This document shows positions 55,901 to 64,000 of a stretch of 64,000 nt of DNA, in pieces (position 1 is the first letter of the stretch; every line of letters begins with the position of its first letter). The notes under the pieces were generated by a model. The model had not been told where the DNA came from. It ran no database searches and saw only the letters and a program-made list of their open reading frames with translations. The translations under genes were made by a program, and so were the position numbers. Location of the stretch: assembly GCF_965638725.1 (NCBI RefSeq), contig NC_134958.1, positions 14,511,464 through 14,575,463 of the forward strand, in the 5' to 3' direction. This DNA comes from Aptenodytes patagonicus (lineage: Eukaryota > Chordata > Aves > Sphenisciformes > Spheniscidae).

Positions 55901-58479
55901 GCAGACACCCCCTGCAGCAGGAGGGACCAAGGATTTCTTTTATTAGAACCTGTAGTTGACACCCAATTCTTACCAACTACAAGTGTTTTTAACAGGGAAA
56001 CAGTCAATCTGAGATCTTTGGAAATTAAGAGATCAAGTATTTCAGCCTTATGATAGATATGAACCATGGCAGCTATCCTGCTGCTCTCCAGACATCCTTG
56101 TTTTCTCAATGAAAGAATAATTTGATAGCCTGCCTGACTATCCTTAGTTTTTTTAAACTGTGTTAAATGCTTTCAAATTGAGAGATTAATGAAAACGTCT
56201 TCAAGGATATTCAGAACCAGGGGAGATGCTCATGGAACAGCCAAAACACCAGACAGGATGGATAGGCAAGCTGGCATGCAACCTCTGGCACACGAGGCTG
56301 GTAGTGGACATGCACCTCCTTTAGATACTCTTCTTCACAGGGCACTTAAAGAGCAAACCTTGCTGTTTTCTTTCCATCTATCATCTTTCACTGCACAAAC
56401 ACGGTCCAGGACCAGACCTAACTGGTGCTAGAGCAGATACAATGCAGAATGATGATGAATATAAAGAATTTTTATAAAAAGTGGGGGACGTTTTCCACAT
56501 CTTAGTCTTGTTTTCAATGCTTCTCCTCCTTCAAAGTAATATTCTCAACCTAAAGCAGTAGGTTTTATAACAGCTTTCCCTGAACTTCGGAACACTCTCA
56601 GTACAGACTTCCTCTCAATTTCCACTTACTTCCCACTATCACCTTCGTATTACCTCTGTGCCACTGAGCACAGTATTCCCCCAACAGAAGCATTTGGGCA
56701 GAAAGCTGTGCAGTAGCAACCAGATTGCTCTTCTCCACGTCTCTGGCACCACCTGCAGGTTGCAGTGCCATCAGCAGCCCAGGGCTCCTGCACCTCCCCT
56801 CCCCAAAGGGACAAGCAAAAGGTGCATGGGAAGCAGAAGGATCTTCAAAATTGTGTGTTTAACCACAGAAGAACAGCACATGTCTGATAACTCAAAGCCC
56901 AGCCGGCACAGAAGAATGCTGCAATATGCAATGTAATATTCTCTGCTATTGACATGAGAATCACTCCATTGAGTTCATTCAGGGAAGCAAAAGAAAACTA
57001 GTAAGAGTATATGTGAAAAGGGCAGTGTGGTGCTTAGAGATGTCAGCAAAGAGCTCTCTCAGCATTAGCCAGTCCCAATTTCTACTGCATTCAATGTTGC
57101 ACAAATCTCTACTGTGTTTATCCTCCCAAGCCCCTGGAGAGACACAGCAGTGCTTTTATCATCAGCACACAGACAGAAAGCTGAAGCAGAGAGAGATTTG
57201 GGGACCAAACCAAAACCTGCCTACAGCGAGTCCAAAAAGCTGAGCATCTCTCCCAGCTTCTCAGCTTACCACAGAGAGGTCCTTTGTGATAGGAGAACCA
57301 GGACTGCCTGTGCAGATCTTTCAGCACGGGGTAAGTAAACATTTTTAAAGCTTGTGAGCTTAAGAGGGCTTCTAGGAGCCTTACAGGACTGTAGATCTGA
57401 CCCCACATGCTCTTGGGCACAAGCCCAACTCTCACTAGGGTTCAGTAGAAGTGCTCGCAGGCCAAAGCAAGCCCATGACAGTATTTATAAGTCAGGGCTG
57501 AAAGATGCCCCAATGAGGTTCAACCAGCACCAGGAGGAAAGAATGTACCAACTATGAGTTGGCCAGAATTCCCCAAATCAAGCCCAGTATGCTTTTTCCC
57601 CCCACCACCACCCCCCTTAATACCACTCTCTATTCTCCTGTCCAAACTGCAGGTGAACTGGCCAAGTATTCATACATAGCAGGAAGAAAACGTTTTGGGG
57701 AGTGCATGCCCACAATAACCCTCCTTTTGATCTGTCCACCAGCCACACACCCCATGGCCAAGCCTCTGGGCAACACCTGGACCCGAGCACGTCACTGCAG
57801 TCTAGGGGGCCCCAGGCCCACCCCATGCTCCCCTTGGCCTGACAGCTTTATTTGCTCCATGGCAGATGCAGGGTTCAGCCTCTCAAATGAAGAGGGGATG
57901 AGCTTTCCAACACTGGCTAGAAGCACGTGTCCCTCCCTCCACGAGCTGCTGTTTTCACTTGCACCATCGCCTGTCGTTGTCCCTGCTGACAAGCCACTTA
58001 CCAGCAGTTATCAGGTTTTGGCTGGAGCTAGGGGAGTTTATTTCTCATTCCTTGGAGAAGGAAACAGCTGTGATAGTTATAGGGAAGGAATTGCGGTGAA
58101 AAGCAACCACTGGCACAGGGAAGAAGAATTCAGGAGGTTGGAAGTGCTAGAAACCCTGGTTTGCTCAGGAGATCGGTGCAGCAAGGCTGGTCTATCCAGG
58201 GCATCTGGCTCCTTGCCCACCTTGCACAAGCAGGGAAACAGCCTAAGGATTTCCACCTCCAATGGGAAGCCCAGCTCCCCAGGCGCTGAGCCAAACCCAC
58301 TGTGGAAGGCAGATTTTCCACAGCAACTTGAACCGGCATCAGTTCAAGCTCCCATACCACGCACTTGGGTGGGAGCAGACGAGGGGAATTCTTCACCTCG
58401 CTCTTTGGCACAGCGGAGGCTGGCTTATCTAACAGCTCGATGTCAGTTAAACAGCACCTCCCATAAGGCAAAAACAAAC
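52936..58479. other. Noncoding stretch, A/C-rich + strand in places
   Basis: No gene is seen. A (CAAAA)-type run lies at about 54600-54622. Three GGTCA half sites in the same direction occur at about 53972, 53991 and 54009, roughly 18-19 bp apart. The longest opening, 57559-58497 (+, 312 codons), begins in Pro/Thr-rich sequence, has no recognised domain, and lies where T is scarce on the + strand. I treat it as non-coding. AT-richer text at 56130-56180 and 56420-56600 shows no strong motif clusters. Confidence 0.5.
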
Positions 58480-61400
58480 AAGCAGACATGCTTCTGAAGA
58501 GCTTTTGGCTCCGATTTTATCGTGGAATGTGCTGAAGATTTAACATTTCTAGTTCTGCTTTTTCTGAACACCTGTAAGTGTTTCCTCAAGTATCTACTCA
58601 GCATAGCTTACTATTGAGGAAATTCCGTATCTGAGACCTGCACCAAGGCATCCCGCTCAGCCGTCCCAGGCCTCCATCACACGTATTGGCTTTAGCAGCA
58701 TTTAAGTTATTATTCTGACAGTGGATACCAGCCTTAGAAGAGGCAGAGCCCAAGCACGGAAGTGGGAAAAGCCTTCATTCCACAGACTTTATCACCTAAG
58801 AGATTTCAAACGTAACATTCCCAGCACAATGAGAAATGCCGCAGGATTGGCATATTTCCTTCCTGAAGATTTTGCAAAATATACTTTTTTTCCTGCAGCA
58901 AAATCAAAGCCAGCCTCAGCATCAAATGATTAAAGGTTAACTAAGACTTCAAACAAGTATCATACGATGGGTCATTCTCCTAAGAATTATGGAACATAAA
59001 CTAGGCTTCAGTTTTAATATCTGCATTTAATTATGGCCATGTCTGAAGGCGATGAGCAGAAAAATACAAGCTTTCTTACAGATGTGCAATTTGCTCTGGA
59101 AATTCTTTGGAAAGAAAAATATTTCTGCACCTGTTAGGTGCAAAATACTAATGATTTCTCAGCACTATGGGGAAAGTGTCCTGAGCTCAGGGTGAAATGA
59201 AATTGGAATTATTTTAAAATAAGCAGAAGATTCCACTAAAATACACTGCCTTTTTATTCTATGGGAAACAAGGTCCACTGGCTTAGGATGTGAGAATGCA
59301 AACACAAAAGAGGCTAGAAGGAAACTTCGTAAAGCGTGCTGCACTGCAGTTCGGTTTCTCCTCAAGAGACTTGGCCTCTAGAAAACACGAGCAACTAACA
59401 CAGCAAAGAGGAAAGCAACACACCCCACACTGGAAACCAGCATCTGCTTCCAGGCACATCCTTTTCACACTTCTCTCCATCCCTCACTGAAGCCTAATCA
59501 CAGCAGCCTTTTAATTAAAAGAGGTGGCTCAATGCACCTTTTTCCTATTGATCTGGAGTCAACAAGAAACCATAAACCAAGAAATTAAAATAATAATTTA
59601 TAGCCTTTGGCCTGGCTGCCTGCTAGTTCTGTTTGCCATATTGTACACAATGGTTTCCTGCCTCTGCCAGTATATAAACTTGATAGAAGAGCTCCAAAAA
59701 GAAAAAAAAGTAAAACCAAACCCCACACACACAACCCTATAAGGCTTCCTCTAGAAACCAGCTCTGAGGATGGTTTTCAGCTCACCCTTTGTCTGATCTG
59801 GGGCCAATCCTTGGTTCCAATCATAACAGAAAACAGAAAAGATGAAAGGCCAAACTCTCTTTCTTTCCAGCTTGAGCCAGGTGTACAGCTGGCACCAGCA
59901 GCCTCCGATGGTAACATGTTCCAGTGAAGACATGTTAAAGCAATAAAAAGAAAATGAGTAACATGTGGCTAAAAACGTCTATTCATTTCACTTATTTTCT
60001 ATAAATGAATTTTCCCAGGGCAGTGTTTTGGGGTTTCTTTTTAACAGCGTTCTGTTCCATAGGCATTACAGGGTTTTCCAAGACAGTGTGATCCCTCTGA
60101 GAGGTTTGAAATGCCAGCAAGCATGTCTCTTATAAACTAATAGCCTATTATTTACAATTGTGAGTGGCTCAAATAGCCGATTTAAAACCTTCAAATGACA
60201 AAAATTCCTCTGAGGCAAGATGCCAAAGTTGAGCAAACAATTTGTACGGTATGTTAAGTGTAGGGGGAAGCCATAGAGCTTGTAATGAAGCCATGTCTTG
60301 TGTTTCCAATCAGAGGCAGGCAGGACTAAATGCGTTATGGCAAGCTACTGAGTGAAACAACAAACCACACAGGGGGTGGGCGGGTGGGAAGAAGAAGCGG
60401 GAAGCAAAGTTGGATTAAAATATTATCTTCTGTGGCTTGTTGAACAACATGACGTAGTTATTCCTTGGTATGGAGAGGATGGGTGCTTGCAAAGAGCACG
60501 GAGCCATCTGCTGCTCATCAGATTCCAAAGCAGATTACGGAATCCGGGTGTTTTTGTTATTTAAAAAAAAAAAAAAAATCACTTATTTCTGTTGCCCAGC
60601 CTATACAGCAAAACCCACAAGTGACAGCATGAGAAAAAGTACTGAGGTCAGGGCAGCTCCCACGTGACGCTTCAGAGCAAGTTTCAAAGAACAGTTGATG
60701 TGATGGAGATAAATGGGAAAGTAGAGTAGAACCATGCAGAGAACATCATCCCTAGCAGGTTGTGCAAGGCTGCCCCAAGAGGGCTGGTTTTATGTGCGCT
60801 GATCCTCCAAAGGACAGTGGTGAGTCTCAGCTGTATTTCCAGAAGGCACCTGATGCCATACCCCATGGAACTACCTGCCTTTGATGGAAAAGGGAGCATA
60901 AAGAACCCATAAAAGATGAGAGAGCAGGGAGCAGGCATTAAAATGGCTGTATCAGACTGCTCCTAGCACACACTGGAGTCCTTCGCAGATCACAGATCAG
61001 TCTGAGGATCAACAGGAGTTGACAGAGAGCAGGTTGTTTGATGCATGCTCAAGACACTGAGGAGATGATGGTGAGTCACTGCCAGTGCCCAAGGAGAACA
61101 AAGTTTCACAAGTCTGGAAGAGCCTCACCACCCAAAGAGCATTAGACTGCTATTCAGAAGCACAGAGGTATAGAGGCAGTAAGCACTGAGAATGCAGAAC
61201 AGCATCTATGCTGAAGGACAACATTGGTGTGAGGCCGAAACAGGTACAAAGCTGGCCATGAACCAGTTCAGGCCAGAAGCGACGAGCACCAGAGCCATGC
61301 AAGCAGCAAGGCTCAGCGGAACATCCTCTTCCCGAGAGTGGCTGATAAAGGCATCCAACTTGCTCCTGCTGCAAGGGAGATCATCACGTTGCCAGGCATG

Positions 61401-64000
61401 CCAAAATCCAAACCCCAGCAGGAGCCTGCACCAAACTACTTGCACTGGCAAAGGTGCTAGGAACAGGTCTTGCAAAGTGCCTCTCTCATAAGCTCTCCCC
61501 ATGCAAGCAGAGAGTTACACACGTGAAACATTCAAATGAAAACTGCACATGGAACAGGGTCAGGGCGGCTTAATCAGAGCTTTAAGGAGTTTATTGAACA
61601 GAATTGGAGCCTTCAGCCTCAAGATCCTCCCAGCAATATTTCCGGGGTTTGTGGGAGTCCAAATCCTGGTCTTGGGGAGCATGTCAGAGCGTGCACAATT
61701 CAGCTGTTAAGTATGTGCCAAATGTTAAAAACCATGAGTAATCCCAAAGCACAAGGTTTCTCATAGGCCTGAGCAGCTCTGCTTCTGCCAAGTCAGTGCA
61801 CGACTACCCCTTCTTTTTCAATGAAATCCGATCATATCAGGATAGGGCAAACTACCTTTAAATTAGAATTAATTGCAACGTCTTCCCCTAAGCATAAGTA
61901 TTCAGAAGTCCTTCTTTCCCTAAATTGCTTATTTATGGAAATTCTCATTTTGAGATAAGTTTTAGAATTACTTATTTCTTTTAAAAGAATGCATCTCCCA
62001 CTTACTCTCCACCTCTTTCTCTTCATGCCACACAACATTTCCATAGCAAACATGAGAAGCTTTGAAGAAGTGCCCACACAATGCTCAGAGAAAAAATGTC
62101 TCTTCACAATACCTTTTGACCAGCTGTACAGAATATGCCATACAGCAGACATTTTTCTTTCTACATAAATGCTTCTGCCTAACAGCATTCATTTCCAATT
62201 CATTCATCCTGGATGCTGGTAAAAGTCAGGACACCTGCCACCTTGTTATTTGTCTGATATTCATATTAGGCAATGCTTATAGCACTTCAAACCACCTGGC
62301 TCTTTTCAGAAGCTTATAAGCTAGGAAACCACCCGCACAGCCAGGCCTTCACTAGTCTGAGCTTCCTGTGACCCGCAATTAATGAACAGAAACTTTTTTC
62401 TTCCCACTTCCACAAACAGTATTAACATACAATTTCCAGGTTTGTTTTGATGGCCCAATAGTTTCGGCTATCATATTAGATTATGGACTCAGTAGCAGCC
62501 CAGGCTGCAGAAATCTGACAGTTTGAGCATTAACCTGTTCCAGAGGAACACAGATGAGTCACAATCCTGCAGACAAGCTACAGCTGGGCCAGATCCAGGC
62601 TTGCACAGGGAGCCATGCAGGGCAGGGTGCTGTGTGGTTCAATACCCATCAGTTCCCTGGTATTGAGCCTCAGGGGATTCCACATTCAGCCACAAGACTA
62701 CTCATCAAACATTGGCCCACCTAAGAATTTAAAGGTCTCTGTCTTACTTGTCCAGCTCCGGACTATTTGTGCTGTTCATTTCTCCTTCTCCTATCCCCCT
62801 AGAGCACATTCCCAGAATTTCAGAACAGTTAAGACAGTCACATATATACTTTGTCCTGATGAGGCAAGCCAGCTGACATAGGTAATGTTACACCTTCCTG
62901 TAGCCCAAGGAAAGTCCATCTGCAGCATTTGTAACCTCTCCTAGGCATCTCTATTTCAACAGAAATACAAGAGTATCTCATGCCTGAGATGGGAATACAC
63001 CAGATAAGCACATTCCTGGGTAAGTGTTTTGTATCAAGGTAGAGCCAGAATCCTCTCGCCAGTTTTCCCTCCCCCGTAACACTTGTTATACAGCTTATGA
63101 CTTGCCATATCAGTGCAGAGTGAACACTGTCAATTAGGAAAGTCAGCTGGCACAAAAAATCTCCAAGCCACAGGGCAGAACATCAACTCTGCCAGAGCCT
63201 ACAGGCAGAAGCTCTGTAAGTACATTGCAATTAAATGCATTTGAAACTAACAGGGGAAGTATGCATCTTTCGGAGACAAATCTGATAGGAACCTTGATGT
63301 GACAAGCAAGATGCCTTCTCTCCCCCAACAATCCAGCAGTCACTTGCTGAAATAGCAGTTTTGCTAGTCAGGGTCTACAGCCCCTTCTGGTTCTTATCTT
63401 GCCTAGAAAACTGTACAGCCTTCCTTCTCTCTCTCTCCCCCCAGCCTCCTCCTTGGTCCCAGAAAGCATGCTGAGAAGCTAGCTGCCATTAACATTAAGA
63501 AAGTCTCATCTGAATAGCCATGTGGCCAAACCCAGACCTGCACAGAAGAAAACATCATCTCCAAATCTCACCCAGCTTCGAGAAGAGAATAGGAATAAAA
63601 CCAGCTTGCAACACAACAGCCAGAGAGAGACTATACTGGAGACCCTCTTTTAAGTGTTTTAATCACATTTCAGCTCTGAGGTGTCTGATACAGGATGAAA
63701 ACATGCTGTAAGCATGTAGCCCAGAAGTGCTGAGCCAGTATAAACTCCCTGAGCGAGTTCAAACACATTCCTGAAGTGTTGGCACATCAACTTTGTCCTG
63801 GCAGGCTCTGTGCCAGATCATGTAACCTCTGTCCTAGACCCAGCTTTATCTGATTGCAGAGCAGAGGTTATGCCAGAGCAGGTACCATCTGTTATCCCAC
63901 AGCTGGCAGAAAAACAACAAAGCCAGCATGAGCTCAGGACTGCCTGTTCTAGCTAGTCTGACAAACATGACAGGATCATGCTTGAGGTAGACAAATTTGT
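58480..64000. other. AT-richer noncoding stretch to the window end
   Basis: No gene is seen. AT-rich blocks at 58500-58700, 58930-59240, 59930-60300 and 61820-62200 are candidates for weak regulatory elements but lack the tight motif clusters seen further left. A16 at 60563-60578 is simple sequence. Openings are under 120 codons, overlap and have no domain. No transposon is recognised. Confidence 0.5.
60563..60578 (+). repeat. A16 homopolymer
   Basis: Sixteen consecutive A after GTTATTT. No polyadenylation signal or target duplication is seen around it. Confidence 0.85.

Noticed and set aside
57131..57336. Possible exon: CCTCCCAAG acceptor-like end, about 200 bp, then GGGGTAAGTAAA donor
   Set aside because: A single acceptor/donor pair is expected often by chance. 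The enclosed frame is not recognisable, and local strand skew favours transcription, if any, from the other strand.
57559..58497. 312-codon open frame, + strand
   Set aside because: Lies where T is scarce on the + strand, so stops are rare. No recognised domain, repeat or signal peptide, and no codon-usage pattern I can defend. Worth a translated search but not callable.
1..64000. CR1 LINE copies, bacterial operons, CRISPR arrays, rRNA genes and common conserved microRNAs
   Set aside because: I looked by eye for CR1 3'-end words, direct repeat-spacer arrays, rRNA text and seed-plus-stem matches to familiar microRNAs and found none. A profile search could still reveal diverged CR1 fragments.

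Overview
The window reads as bird nuclear DNA. The best single marker is a solo endogenous-retrovirus LTR at 24727-25282 of a family I know as very common in neoavian genomes. It has TG...CA ends and a perfect 5-bp target duplication. The rest fits: isochore-like alternation of GC-rich stretches and AT-rich islands, few microsatellites, almost no interspersed repeats, and two probable remnants of the old amniote SINE MIR. I cannot name the species or chromosome. The GC level and low repeat content would suit a microchromosome, but that is inference.

I find no protein-coding gene, exon, rRNA, tRNA, known microRNA or CRISPR array that I can support. Every long open frame is compositionally biased, overlaps frames on other strands, and shows no domain, signal peptide or exon structure that I recognise. 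The window is best described as a gene desert or the inside of a very long intron.

Layout. From 1 to 24.7 kb, GC-rich sequence of no visible function alternates with AT-rich islands of 100-700 bp dense in TAAT/ATTA cores, GATA, octamer and TALE-type (TGACAG) motifs (best examples 2570-2840, 3665-4345, 5500-5710, 8081-8570, 9591-10150, 12190-12310, 12896-13150, 13395-13860, 16590-17120, 21240-21960). At 24.7-25.3 kb lies the solo LTR. From 25.3 to 31.6 kb the sequence is GC-rich with short minisatellites (23-bp unit at 30063-30171, 19-bp unit at 30764-30820). From 31.6 to 49 kb islands return (31581-31890, 33210-33370, 36190-36465, 38660-39070, 41090-41640, 44590-44800, 48120-48620), with an orphan CpG cluster at 41690-41882, a long imperfect hairpin at 44994-45066 and MIR remnants at about 36520-36605 and 47455-47585. 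From 49 to 64 kb the + strand is locally A/C-rich and T-poor, with one more clear island at 52280-52935.

Working model (inference): dense AT-rich islands, transposon depletion and lack of genes are what is seen in the long-range regulatory domain of a developmental regulator. Conservation was not tested, so every 'candidate element' here is a proposal from composition and motifs only.
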